A stretch of 50,728 nucleotides of DNA from an uncultured Bacteroidales bacterium. GTDB lineage: Bacteria; Bacteroidota; Bacteroidia; Bacteroidales; Bacteroidaceae. Below, one piece after another: positions 17,901 to 25,367 of this stretch. A model generated the notes under the pieces. It was not told the DNA's origin. It made no database searches and worked only from the letters and a program-made list of their open reading frames with translations. Within the stretch, counting starts at the first letter, position 1. Each line of letters opens with the position of its first letter. The DNA is taken from the NCBI GenBank assembly GCA_902798685.1, contig CADBXO010000012.1, forward strand, positions 1 to 50,728, written 5' to 3'. A program made the position numbers and the translations under genes.

Positions 17901-19189
17901 ACGGCCAGCACCTCATCGGATGCAAGGGCGCTCTTAAGTGAAATGTAACCCAACTCGCTGTTAAGGGTGTAGTCCGATGTACTCAGCTTGCGGGCATTTG
18001 ATATCTTCTCATAGTCAGTGCTTCCCTCCAGGAATGATCCCAGTGTGGTTGCCACCTGGTCGATGTCACGGGCCGATGAGTAATTGTTGACGATACGGCT
18101 GTAAAGGTCATTGGCTGCGTTGGCCGGTGCCGGTCCGCCTTGGGCGTTCCAGATATTGTTGCTTATGTGACCGCTCTCTCCCAGGTCTGTAAAGGCCACG
18201 ATGTTTCTGGGGTTGTCATAGTTGCTCTTCTTGTTGGTGACCCAGACCTCGATTCGGGTTATCTGAACGCCGGATACTATACTGGGCAACATGGCCATGT
18301 TGGCGTCATAGCTGTCACGGAAGAAATGGGCCAGGAAGAAGTGACGGTTCTCGTCGTAGCTGCTGGCGTCAATCTCAAAGTCGTTTATCTGCTGTCCTCC
18401 CTGTGAACTTACAGATGATGATGTCGACTCTTTCTGTGAGAGAACCATCTGCAGCTTGAGTTTTCCGAACTGAAGGTCCGATCTTACACCGAACAGTGAT
18501 GATGCGCCCTGAATGAGTGACGAGTTGGTGGGGAAGCTTATGTTACCGGCCTCCAGAAGTTGGATTATCTCATCCTCCTTACCCTCGTAACGCAGTTTGA
18601 TTGTCTTGGCGTCAATGTCAAAGGTCGCCTCGGTGTTGTAGTTGAGGTTCATGTTGATCTTGTCACCGACTCTGGCATTGATGTTCAGGTTTATCTGCTC
18701 GTCAAAGTCAAAACCGCCTGTTGTACGGTTCTGGACAGACAGGGCAGGGTTGTCCACCTTATTGCGGTTGTATCCGAACTTGATGGCTGCTGATCCGCTT
18801 GTCCTGACCTGAACTCCGCCCGGGCCGAATATCTTCTCGGCGGGTCCCAGGTCAAACTTCATATCCGTGAAGTCAAACTTGTTGTCTCCCTGAGCCTTCT
18901 TCTCCTCGTTGTACTTGTCACGGTAGAATGATTGCAGGGAACGCTGCATCATCATACGGTTGTACTCGTTGGGAGTCATTACCGTGGGAACCTCGATGTA
19001 ATAGTCACCCAGTTTGTATCCAAGTCTGAATGTCTCGTCATCCTCATCATAGGTAATCTCCTCGGTTATGTTCTCGGGGTTGGGAAGAGTCCTCTGGACA
19101 CCCTGTGCATAAAGGCAGCTGGGGCCCCCGCACAAGCAGGAGCCCATGAGCAGCAGTGCTGCAGCAAGGTTTCTTCCCTTAATCATCAA
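11951..19189 (-). CDS. sprA: Type IX secretion outer-membrane translocon protein SprA (Sov)
   Basis: The 2412-residue product has a signal peptide (cleavage probably after LYAQ, residue 29) and the full-length SprA/Sov pattern. The N-terminal region includes the DETFRLGYKLGDYYIEVPT segment; alternating beta-strand sequence then runs through to the last residues. SprA forms the very large 36-strand outer-membrane barrel through which T9SS cargo leaves the cell. The reading frame is intact over more than 7 kb. It lies 16 bases downstream of ruvA on the same strand and is probably co-transcribed with it. In T9SS species SprA works with PorV, Plug and the PorKLMN motor, none of which is in the window; PorT, an assembly factor, is (40210). 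Confidence 0.93.
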   Translation of the reverse strand: MMIKGRNLAAALLLMGSCLCGGPSCLYAQGVQRTLPNPENITEEITYDEDDETFRLGYKLGDYYIEVPTVMTPNEYNRMMMQRSLQSFYRDKYNEEKKAQGDNKFDFTDMKFDLGPAEKIFGPGGVQVRTSGSAAIKFGYNRNKVDNPALSVQNRTTGGFDFDEQINLNINARVGDKINMNLNYNTEATFDIDAKTIKLRYEGKEDEIIQLLEAGNISFPTNSSLIQGASSLFGVRSDLQFGKLKLQMVLSQKESTSSSVSSQGGQQINDFEIDASSYDENRHFFLAHFFRDSYDANMAMLPSIVSGVQITRIEVWVTNKKSNYDNPRNIVAFTDLGESGHISNNIWNAQGGPAPANAANDLYSRIVNNYSSARDIDQVATTLGSFLEGSTDYEKISNARKLSTSDYTLNSELGYISLKSALASDEVLAVAFEYTYGGNSYQVGEFSSDKTDPSETLFVKLLKSNSNSPGSGTWDLMMKNIYSITQGNIQSAQFKMGIYYNSDSTGSRLTYIPEAELKSTPLLRLMNLDRLDDNNNPHPNGKFDFIDRYTIQASNGKIIFPVVEPFGSHLRKVIANDAVADKYVFQELYDSTRVVAKRIADKDKFMLVGQYSGTSSNVIQLGSYNIPRGSVRVTAGGTTLVENSDYTVDYSMGTVTIINQNIIDAGTSVNVQLESNTEFSMQRKTMAGVNWMYDFTPDFQMGGTFMHLNEKPLTSKVTMGDEPLVNTMYGLNLNWKHESQALTNIIDKIPFVNATQPSSINFKAEMAALQSAVSDKVQGSASYIDDFEAAESGISILQPSAWSLSAVPKGMKGYGLSGQVEAGFNRALLNWFTIDPLFTRRNSPLTPAHIKTDLEQLSNHYVREVYERELYPNKESTSSESTTLQILNLAYYPNERGPYNLNPNLDADGHLPNPQDNWGGIMRRLTTTDFEAANIEYIEFWMLDPFIYNPGAAGGDLYLNLGEVSEDVLLDGKKFFENGLPVDGDSAKWASTVWGKVPTGKSLVYAFDNNAADSRDRQDVGLNGLSSEEERSWPAYASYLSQVRAKVKPEVYQSIYDDPAADTYHYYRGADYDDARLSVMDRYRKYNGTEGNSPNSAESGSRYDQSARTTPDVEDANTDYTMDEYEKFFQYRVSLRPGDLEIGRNYISDMREVKVKLRNGNTETVNWYCFRIPINEYEKAEGGIRDFSSIRFMRMYLTGFNEEVHVRFGSLELMTSQWRNYEQPIYSVTNRTPSISGKFSATSVNIEENGDRAPVNYVVPPGVTRILDPNQVQLVQDNEQAMSLKVTGLGAGEARGIYKKSSLDLRKYQRIQMFSHAEAVLPDDGTLRNGDISVFIRLGSDYSGNYYEYEIPLDLTPAGHYSGTNENDRRMVWPERNMLDIEFDILTQVKSNRNIQKNLGAITASDVYSEYDPNHPENRITVVGNPSIGNVRAIMIGVRNNSMSAKNAEVWVNELRLVGYESKGGMAAMSTLGLKLSDVASVDLAGQMSTAGYGGLEQSVRERNTDDYYKYSLTTSTNLGRFLPEQSQISIPVYYSYTKEKTSPKYSPYDTDLLLEDVIESFPEGSARDSIKSISQDLRESHNFSISNAKVNISSDTPMPYDPANFSFSFSENISDRSNSTIDYEHDDNWRAAIDYSYAPGLPGWSPFASLGGDSRWFSLIRDTKIGLLPQSISFNAGLQRSYHELQERDLEGSEGIPVIFSQQFYMNRDLSVSWNPLQLLNLSFTARSRAEIEEPYTVVNKDLYPDQYEYWKDSVKMSLRNMGRPLDYNQSFNAAYGIPLNKIPLLDWITADAAFNSSYSWNRGTTYADGTNYGNIIANNRTITVNSRFNLLNLYNKWPYLQRINNRYSSGRSAASSSPARGKRFTQELTLLPGERNVVKHSLGTLNPLITATTPDGHTVKIKYRKLSADSVLIKVKDTTNVVLRIIQDPDLPARKRRFNFKEGREVALRTLMMVRNVSVTYRDNYSMSLPGFMPNSQLFGQNNTSGLMAPGLGFAFGMTGEDYLHKAMDNGWLLSNDSIAHTAVSNSSRDLQIKMTIEPFRDIKIDANASWSKSADSRIQYMYAGMPTSRGGNFTMTTISIGSAFERHSSGNNYRSASFERMAKALPVIRDRIESQYEGATYPQRSSLAGQSYNPANGGVDMYSSDVLIPAFLAAYTGRDASKATLDLFPNVLSILPNWSFTYSGLSKLPFFKKYFKSFNLTHAYKSVYSVGNYNTFNSYMEYMNGRGFIEDVTSGNPVPSTMFNISSVSINESFAPLGGVNMTFLNDISARLEYRKTRVLTLSTTAVQVVETSSDDITAGAGYKITGVKLFGAQPGTGRNQVSNDLNLNLDFSFRNQNALCRNLREETTQATSGNRAIKLSFTADYTYSRMLTLNFYYDFQSNFPLVSTSAYPTSTHDAGFTLKFTLTR

Positions 19190-19205
19190 GTTTTCAGGAT
19201 GTTGT

Positions 19206-19802
19206 TCAGATGCGTTTCAGTGCTTCGCGGATAACAGCCTCCACTGTAAGACCTTCCTGCTCCTTGAGTATGGCCTGTACCACCTTCTGCGATGCGGCCT
19301 GCGGGAATCCCAGGGTTACCATGGCTGTGATGGCCTCGGTTGCCACCTGTCCGGTCTGTACTCCGGTCTGCAGGTCAAGCGGCATCTCATCGGACTGTGT
19401 CTTGGCAATCTTGTCATGCAGATCCACGATGATACGCTGTGCGGTCTTGGCGCCTATTCCCTTGACCTTCTTGAGCAGTGAGTCGTTGCCGGAGCTGATA
19501 ATGCCTATCAGTTCAGAAGGTGAGAATGATGAAAGAATCATTCTGGCCGATGCACCGCCGATGCCCGGAACGGATATGAGCATAAGGAAAAGCTCACGTT
19601 CCTGCTTGCCGCTGAAACCGTAGAGGATATATGCATCCTCACGTATTGCTTCATAAACGTAAAGGCGGGTATCGTCCTTACCCTGTATTGCGGAATATGT
19701 GTAAAGGGATATGTTCAGATCATATGCAACTCCGCCCTGTGTGAGCAGAACTGCCTGAGTAGGAGTGAGCTCCTCGATTTTACCCTGAATGAATTCTATC
19801 AT
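19206..19802 (-). CDS. ruvA: Holliday junction DNA helicase subunit RuvA
   Basis: RuvA binds four-way DNA junctions and loads the RuvB motor for branch migration in recombination repair. The 198 residues give the N-terminal OB domain ([12 protein letters not shown], 1-62), two helix-hairpin-helix motifs ([13 protein letters not shown] and [13 protein letters not shown]) and the C-terminal domain III that contacts RuvB ([22 protein letters not shown]). Length is normal. ruvB and ruvC are not nearby; the immediate downstream neighbour is sprA. No good -7 box was found in its upstream gap. Confidence 0.95.
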   Translation of the reverse strand: MIEFIQGKIEELTPTQAVLLTQGGVAYDLNISLYTYSAIQGKDDTRLYVYEAIREDAYILYGFSGKQERELFLMLISVPGIGGASARMILSSFSPSELIGIISSGNDSLLKKVKGIGAKTAQRIIVDLHDKIAKTQSDEMPLDLQTGVQTGQVATEAITAMVTLGFPQAASQKVVQAILKEQEGLTVEAVIREALKRI

Positions 19803-19890
19803 TTTTGTATGTTTTTTCAGTTACTGTATTTAAACGCGCCAAACGCTTGATTATTGCACGTGCGCGTATACATAAGAGCAGATTTTTTAA

Positions 19891-19898
19891 TAATTTCG
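19891..19898 (+). promoter_or_regulatory. Weak -7 box before ddh
   Basis: TAATTTCG is a one-base variant of TAnnTTTG, 25 bases before the ddh ATG; no -33 TTTG at the right distance. Confidence 0.35.
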
Positions 19899-19923
19899 CA
19901 GCCAGAATCAAAAAACAAACCTT

Positions 19924-20823
19924 ATGGAAAAGATTAAAGCAGCCATAGTAGGCTATGGAAACATTGGAAAATACGTGCTTGAGGCTCTTGAGACTGCCCC
20001 TGATTTTGAAGTTGCAGGAATAGTTCGCCGCAACGGTGCAGCAGACTGCCCCAAGGAGATCGAGGGTTATAAGATTGTAAAGAATATTTCAGAACTTCCC
20101 AAGCCTGATGTTGCTATTCTGTGCGTTCCTTCACGTAAGACTGAGGAGTACGCAAAGGAGATCCTTCCCTTAGGTATCAATACAATTGACAGCTTTGATA
20201 TCCATACACTCATCCCCGAGACACGCAAGCGTCTTATGGAGGTTGCCAAGGAAGCCGGAAAGGTTGCTGTGATATCTGCAGGATGGGATCCGGGATCGGA
20301 TTCAATCGTTCGCGCCCTGATGCAGGCCATGGCCCCCAAGGGTGTAAGCTATACCAATTTCGGCCCCGGAATGTCAATGGGTCACTCAGTTGCAGTAAAG
20401 GCCATTCCCGGTGTAAAGGCTGCTCTTTCAATGACTATTCCCGTAGGTACAGGAATTCATCGCCGCATGGTATATGTTGAGATTCTTGACGGCTACCGTT
20501 TTGAGGATGTTGCCGCTGCAATCAAGGCTGATCCCTACTTTGTAAATGATGAGACCCACGTAATGCAGGTTGAGTCAGTCGATGCTCTCAAGGATATGGG
20601 ACATGGCGTTAACCTTACCCGCAAGGGTGTATCGGGCAAGACCCAGAACCAGTTGTTCGAATTTGATATGAAAATCAACAACCCGGCTCTTACCGGTCAG
20701 ATTCTGGTTTGCGCAGCTCGCGCTTCAATGCTCCAGAAGCCAGGTTGCTATACAATGATTGAGATGCCTGTTATCGATTATCTGTACGGTGACAGGGAGG
20801 ATCTTGTAAGACACCTGGTCTAA
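19924..20823 (+). CDS. ddh: meso-Diaminopimelate D-dehydrogenase
   Basis: Makes meso-diaminopimelate in one step from tetrahydrodipicolinate, ammonia and NADPH, feeding lysine and peptidoglycan synthesis. The 299-residue protein begins with the nucleotide-binding fold AAIVGYGNIGKYVLEAL (7-23) followed by the Ddh-specific VAGIVRRNGA. Further matches to the family are SAGWDPGSDSIVRAL, GPGMSMGHSVAVKAI and the C-terminal KPGCYTMIEMPVIDYLYGD. It shares its last four bases with the end of the convergent MORN gene. The asd gene at 44276 acts earlier in the same pathway. Confidence 0.93.
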   Translation: MEKIKAAIVGYGNIGKYVLEALETAPDFEVAGIVRRNGAADCPKEIEGYKIVKNISELPKPDVAILCVPSRKTEEYAKEILPLGINTIDSFDIHTLIPETRKRLMEVAKEAGKVAVISAGWDPGSDSIVRALMQAMAPKGVSYTNFGPGMSMGHSVAVKAIPGVKAALSMTIPVGTGIHRRMVYVEILDGYRFEDVAAAIKADPYFVNDETHVMQVESVDALKDMGHGVNLTRKGVSGKTQNQLFEFDMKINNPALTGQILVCAARASMLQKPGCYTMIEMPVIDYLYGDREDLVRHLV

Positions 20824-21902
20824 ATCTTCCATCCCACTCCCAGGAACAGGGATTCTGCATTTCCATACCCAAGGTACACCGATACCTTGGGTTTTTTGTC
20901 TGTTTCCAGGTGGTATCTTATCATCGCCCGGTATGCGAATGAGATGTTGTCGGGCAATTTTACGTAATAACAATCGCCCTGTTCAATGAAGGGTGTGGTG
21001 TAAAAATCCTCGCTTAAGTTGGCTTTGCAGTTATAGTATGCGGTCTTGAAAGAGATGCCGGCACCTCCTGCAATAGAGAACTGCTTCCACTTGAGGCCCA
21101 TATCACAGGTAAAGAAGGAGTGAACATATACTCCTGTCATATGAACGTCCTGCGGAATTATAGCCGAATAATAACCCTCTTTTCCTCTGATAGGCGGATT
21201 CACATTATGCCCGAATGAGAAACCCATATAGGACTGGTCTGACATTTCAAACCAGATAGAACCGGTCAGGATGTTTTCTTTGGAGTAGGAAATGCCCATT
21301 GACATGCTCAGGTTCTCTATGCTTTCTTTCCGGAATCCCCATTCCTTGAGTTCAGGTGTGAGGGTGCTGTCCTGTGCGATTTCGGTGTCAGACGGCAATC
21401 CAAGGTATTCGTCATTATAGAAATAACCTGTGATGAGCTGGCCGTCATATGAGTTCAGTGTTCCGTATCCGTGCTTCATGTCATCTTTCCAGGAACCGTT
21501 ATACCTGCCTCCGTCTTCAAAAACCAGCAGTCCCTTACCGTTGAATCTGTCATTCTTCCATTCTCCTTCATATCTGGCGCCGGTATGATAGGTATATGTG
21601 CCTTTGCCATCCTTGAGATTATTGAGGAAGTCACCCTGATAAACGTCTCCGTCGGGGTAAACCACTGTGCCATAGCCTTCCCACATTCCGTCTTTCCATT
21701 CGCCGTCATAGACCGTTCCGTCTGCATAAATACACCTTCCCTTGCCGTTGAACAGCGAGTCATACTGCCCCATATAGAGAGAACCGTCTTCCATCAATAT
21801 GGTATCGGCCGATATACTGTCTGCGGGATTCCAGGCATAGCCTGAAAGACTGGCGGCAACTGATAGTAATAGGACAAACAAACTACGGAGTGACATAGGC
21901 AA
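20820..21902 (-). CDS. Secreted MORN-repeat protein with barrel-like C-terminal domain
   Basis: A 360-residue protein with an N-terminal signal peptide (about 1-24) and five MORN repeats at about 43-160, each like YEGEWKNDRFNGKGLLVFEDG. The remaining ~190 residues are short amphipathic strands ending YGNAESLFLGVGWKI, as in small outer-membrane barrels. The C-terminal half is clearly related to that of the next gene upstream (shared FS.....G.S.K....NC pattern). MORN repeats are beta-hairpin arrays; the function of secreted bacterial ones is unknown. Translation may start at the second Met (21896), which aligns with the paralogue's MSLK start. Four bases separate it from that paralogue, suggesting one transcript. 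Confidence 0.75.
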   Translation of the reverse strand: MPMSLRSLFVLLLSVAASLSGYAWNPADSISADTILMEDGSLYMGQYDSLFNGKGRCIYADGTVYDGEWKDGMWEGYGTVVYPDGDVYQGDFLNNLKDGKGTYTYHTGARYEGEWKNDRFNGKGLLVFEDGGRYNGSWKDDMKHGYGTLNSYDGQLITGYFYNDEYLGLPSDTEIAQDSTLTPELKEWGFRKESIENLSMSMGISYSKENILTGSIWFEMSDQSYMGFSFGHNVNPPIRGKEGYYSAIIPQDVHMTGVYVHSFFTCDMGLKWKQFSIAGGAGISFKTAYYNCKANLSEDFYTTPFIEQGDCYYVKLPDNISFAYRAMIRYHLETDKKPKVSVYLGYGNAESLFLGVGWKI

Positions 21903-21906
21903 TTGA

Positions 21907-23046
21907 TCAGAAGGTTATACCTGCTCCTACGTAAAAACCGTCAATGTTGCTGTAGCCGGTACGCATGGAACAGGAATAGAGACGTGGAATGGAACGGCTC
22001 AATATGAAATCTGTAAATATGTCGTAAACGAACTTTGCTCCGGTAACCTTTTCACGATAGTAAAGGGTTCCGGGCTCATAGTAGCTGAGGTTGTGCTCGA
22101 GGCTGCGGCAGTTACGGACGGTGTTTTTCAGGGATACACCGATTGCGGTACCAAGTGAGAACCAGCCCCAGCTGACTCCGAATTCTCCGTTAAGCCGGAA
22201 CATATTGTATGTGTTCTCTGTCAGGATCTCATCCATGAACTCGTCCCAATCTATCAGTATGTTCTTCTCGCCCGTATCCTCGTCATAAGTGACAGAGACT
22301 TCACCTATCCTGTGAGTGGCTGTGTTGAATCCCAGTGAGAATCCGGCAAAGATACGTTTGGAGATGCTGAAATCTGCATGAAGAGAAAGCATCTGCTTTG
22401 TTCCGTATGTTATGCTGACATATGAATCGCCCGGATAATGCCAGCATGATTCGGGACGGGAGTTATGCGGATAAGACTCATCCCAACCGAAATTGTTATT
22501 GTTGTTGAGGGCACTGGTGTTTTTGTAGCTGTTATTCTGTTGCCCGATGTACATGTCCATAAGGAAATTACCCTTGAGCAGAGCTCCTGTCTGAGCGTCA
22601 TAGAAAACACCTAAGCCGTTTTTCTTGTCATTTTCCCACTCGCCTGCATAGGTGCTTCCGTCGGCATAATTCATGGTGCCGCTTCCGTTGAACATTCCGT
22701 CCTCCCAATAGCCTTCATACTTGGCGCCGTCCGAATAGATGTAGGTGCCGAATCCGCTGAATTCATGTTCCTTGAAGTTTCCGCTGTATGTATCTCCGTC
22801 GGGATAGGATACCTCTCCTTTTCCGTTCCACAGGCCGTCTTTCCATTCTCCCTCATAGACAGTGCTGTCAGGATAGACCATCTTGCCGTATCCGTTGAAC
22901 ATGGAGTCGGCTATTTCACCTGCATACCAGGCGCCGTCATCAAACCAAATGGTGTCTTGGGAGGCGGCGTCGTTTAAATCTGAAGCACGTGCTACAAGGA
23001 AGCTTACAGACAATATTGAGAGTATAACTAAGCGTTTGAGTGACAT
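21907..23046 (-). CDS. Secreted MORN-repeat protein, tandem paralogue
   Basis: A 379-residue protein with the same plan as its downstream neighbour: signal peptide (about 1-21), MORN repeats (about 41-160, for example YEGEWKDGLWNGKGEVSYPDG), an Asn-rich linker (NTSALNNNNNF) and a strand-rich C-terminal domain ending SNIDGFYVGAGITF. I infer an outer-membrane or periplasmic location from the signal peptide and terminal strands. The gene leads a two-gene minus-strand unit. The -7 box lies so close to the start that the mRNA leader would be about four bases. Function unknown. Confidence 0.75.
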   Translation of the reverse strand: MSLKRLVILSILSVSFLVARASDLNDAASQDTIWFDDGAWYAGEIADSMFNGYGKMVYPDSTVYEGEWKDGLWNGKGEVSYPDGDTYSGNFKEHEFSGFGTYIYSDGAKYEGYWEDGMFNGSGTMNYADGSTYAGEWENDKKNGLGVFYDAQTGALLKGNFLMDMYIGQQNNSYKNTSALNNNNNFGWDESYPHNSRPESCWHYPGDSYVSITYGTKQMLSLHADFSISKRIFAGFSLGFNTATHRIGEVSVTYDEDTGEKNILIDWDEFMDEILTENTYNMFRLNGEFGVSWGWFSLGTAIGVSLKNTVRNCRSLEHNLSYYEPGTLYYREKVTGAKFVYDIFTDFILSRSIPRLYSCSMRTGYSNIDGFYVGAGITF

Positions 23047-23053
23047 ATCGACT

Positions 23054-23081
23054 CAAAGGTATGGAAAAATCATTAACTTTG
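23054..23081. promoter_or_regulatory. Divergent promoters, MORN pair and DUF2007 operon
   Basis: Minus-strand -7 box TACCTTTG (23061 to 23054) serves the MORN genes; plus-strand -7 box TAACTTTG (23074-23081) serves the DUF2007-proBA-argF' genes. Neither has a clear -33 TTTG. The two polymerase footprints would overlap. Confidence 0.55.
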
Positions 23082-23110
23082 CGAGTTCACAATAGATAAT
23101 CCAAGTAATC

Positions 23111-23329
23111 ATGAATGAAAAACAGAATTTGGTATGCGTTTTCAAAGGTCAGGCCTTTGAAGCAGAGGTAGTGAGGTCACGTCTTGAGGCCGATGGGATA
23201 CCAGCCATGATCATGAACAATTCCATGAGTGCAATCTTTTCAACATATACCGCAATGGCCGGTCCGGTCAGTGTCCTGGTGAACCCTGAGGACAAGGATC
23301 GTGCTGAGCAACTTTTACAGGAACAATGA
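23111..23329 (+). CDS. DUF2007 domain protein
   Basis: A 72-residue cytoplasmic protein matching DUF2007: KGQAFEAEVVRSRLEADGIPAMIMNN followed by VSVLVNPEDKDRAEQLL. The family is described as putative signal-transducing and has a ferredoxin-like alpha/beta build, but no proven function. It is the first gene of the proBA operon and overlaps proB by four bases (ATGA). Confidence 0.8.
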   Translation: MNEKQNLVCVFKGQAFEAEVVRSRLEADGIPAMIMNNSMSAIFSTYTAMAGPVSVLVNPEDKDRAEQLLQEQ

Positions 23330-24108
23330 ATAACCCCAAACGTATAGCTGTCAAGGTAGGCAGCAATGTGCTTACCCGTCCGGACGGTCGTCTGGACCTG
23401 GCCCGTATGGCCGCTTTGGTAGATCAGATAGCCGAGCTCAGACATCGCGGTATCGAGGTGCTGCTTATCTCTTCAGGTGCCGTGGCATCAGGACGCGGAG
23501 CATTACCCATGCTCAAGGATGAAAAGAGCGTGACCAGCCGCCAGCTTTTTGCTGCAGTAGGCCAGGCCAAGCTGATAGAGCATTACTATGACCTTTTCCA
23601 GGAGTACGGAATCACAGTAGGACAGATACTTACCACAAAGGAGAACTTTACTAACGAGACTCTCCATGCCAACCAGATGCGTTGTATGACCGCAATGCTT
23701 GACAACGGTGTGGTACCTGTCATCAATGAGAATGACACTGTATCAGTCGAGGAGCTTATGTTCACTGATAATGATGAACTGTCAGGTCTTGTGGCCCGTA
23801 TGATGGAGGCCGAGATCCTGGTGATTCTGAGTAATGTGGACGGTGTTTTCACCGGTAACCCCGACGAACCCGGATCAGAACTCATCCATGATGTCTATGC
23901 CGATGATGACTATTCATCATGCATCAGCGGTACAAAGTCCCAATACGGACGCGGCGGCATGATGACAAAGATGAAGACCGCCCTGGGTGTAGCCGCCGAC
24001 GGCATTGAGGTACGCATAGCCAACGGCCGCCGTCAGGATGTGCTCATCGAGGTTCTCTCAGATCCCGAGAATGCCCGCTGCACACGTTTCCATGCTTCAA
24101 AAAAGTAA
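23326..24108 (+). CDS. proB: Glutamate 5-kinase, kinase domain only
   Basis: Phosphorylates glutamate to gamma-glutamyl phosphate, the first step of proline synthesis. The amino-acid kinase fold is plain: AVKVGSNVL (8-16), [36 protein letters not shown] and [13 protein letters not shown]. At 260 residues it stops after this domain and lacks the C-terminal PUA domain of the 367-residue E. coli enzyme; kinase-only ProB proteins exist. Overlap with DUF2007 and a two-base gap to proA indicate one operon. Confidence 0.94.
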   Translation: MNNPKRIAVKVGSNVLTRPDGRLDLARMAALVDQIAELRHRGIEVLLISSGAVASGRGALPMLKDEKSVTSRQLFAAVGQAKLIEHYYDLFQEYGITVGQILTTKENFTNETLHANQMRCMTAMLDNGVVPVINENDTVSVEELMFTDNDELSGLVARMMEAEILVILSNVDGVFTGNPDEPGSELIHDVYADDDYSSCISGTKSQYGRGGMMTKMKTALGVAADGIEVRIANGRRQDVLIEVLSDPENARCTRFHASKK

Positions 24109-24110
24109 CC

Positions 24111-25355
24111 ATGATAGAGAATACCCTACAACTCCTTAAAGATGCATCATACTCTCTTCCCGTTCTGGAGGAGAATCAGATAAATGACCTGCTGCTCACA
24201 CTGGCCGATGCCATTGAGAGCAATTCTGCCGTTCTGCTTGAGGCCAACGCCAAGGATCTGGCCCGCATGGACCGCAGCAACCCTGTTTATGACCGCCTGC
24301 TGCTCACCGAGGACCGCCTCAAGGGTATCGCCTCCGATATGCGCCATGTCGCTGAGCTGGAGAGCCCGGTAGGCAAGGTTATCGACGAGCGTGTACGCCC
24401 CAACGGCATGAAACTGACTCGTGTCCGTGTACCGTTCGGTGTCATCGGCGTCATATATGAGGCCCGTCCTAACGTAAGTTTTGACGTCTTCTCACTCTGC
24501 TTCAAGTCGCGCAACGCCTGCGCACTCAAGGGCGGCAGCGATGCCTATGACTCCAACTGCGCCATAGTTGACCTGATTCACCGTGTCCTGGAGCAGAAGG
24601 GTATAGATCCCCATGTAGTGGAACTGCTTCCCGCCGGCCATGAGGCTGCCGCCGAGCTTATGAAGGCAGTCGGAATGGTTGACCTCCTGATCCCACGTGG
24701 CAGCGCACGTCTTATCAAGTCGGTTCGCGAGCAGGCTCAGATCCCGTGCATCGAGACCGGAGCAGGAGTATGCCACACATATTTCGATAAAGAGGGTGAC
24801 CTTAAGAAGGGAGCCGATATCATATTCAACGCCAAGACCCGCCGCGTCAGCGTCTGCAACGCGCTTGACTCTCTGGTAATACACGCTGACCGCCTCAAGG
24901 ATCTGCCTGAGCTCTGCATCCGCATGGCCGATAAGAACGTAGTCATTGAGGCCGATGAGCAGGCATACGCCGCTCTTGAAGGAAAGTATCCCACACAGTT
25001 GCTGGAGCATGCTACTGATGAGAGTTTCGGCAAGGAGTTCCTGGCATACCGCATGTCAATAAAGACCGTTCCCTCTTATGAGGATGCCCTGATGCACATA
25101 CGCATCAACACTTCACATCACAGTGAGTGCATTGTAACAGAGAACGCCGAGCATGCACGTAAGTTCCAGCAGTACATCGATGCAGCCTGCGTCTATGTGA
25201 ACGTATCCACCGCATTCACTGACGGTGCACAGTTCGGACTTGGTGCCGAGATAGGCATCAGCACACAGAAGATGCATGCACGCGGTCCTATGGGACTTGA
25301 AGAGATTACAACATACAAATGGCTGATCAGCGGTGACGGCCAGACAAGACAATAA
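24111..25355 (+). CDS. proA: Glutamate-5-semialdehyde dehydrogenase
   Basis: Reduces gamma-glutamyl phosphate to glutamate semialdehyde, working with ProB in a short-lived intermediate hand-off. The 414-residue length is normal. Recognisable blocks: [37 protein letters not shown] and the catalytic cysteine in [13 protein letters not shown] (RPSVCNALE-type motif). The C-terminal [27 protein letters not shown] is diagnostic. It ends 12 bases before argF'. Confidence 0.96.
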   Translation: MIENTLQLLKDASYSLPVLEENQINDLLLTLADAIESNSAVLLEANAKDLARMDRSNPVYDRLLLTEDRLKGIASDMRHVAELESPVGKVIDERVRPNGMKLTRVRVPFGVIGVIYEARPNVSFDVFSLCFKSRNACALKGGSDAYDSNCAIVDLIHRVLEQKGIDPHVVELLPAGHEAAAELMKAVGMVDLLIPRGSARLIKSVREQAQIPCIETGAGVCHTYFDKEGDLKKGADIIFNAKTRRVSVCNALDSLVIHADRLKDLPELCIRMADKNVVIEADEQAYAALEGKYPTQLLEHATDESFGKEFLAYRMSIKTVPSYEDALMHIRINTSHHSECIVTENAEHARKFQQYIDAACVYVNVSTAFTDGAQFGLGAEIGISTQKMHARGPMGLEEITTYKWLISGDGQTRQ

Positions 25356-25367
25356 ACCCTTTTGACG

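Noticed and set aside
12327-18793. Plus-strand open frames opposite sprA
   Set aside because: All are shadows of a complete 2412-residue protein; none has a credible domain or promoter.
20067-20431. Minus-strand open frames inside ddh
   Set aside because: They are compositional shadows of the ddh frame with no recognisable protein features.
21476-22856. CRISPR-like regular repeats in the MORN genes
   Set aside because: The periodic DNA encodes in-frame 23-residue MORN repeats with diverged codons, not identical repeats with spacers.
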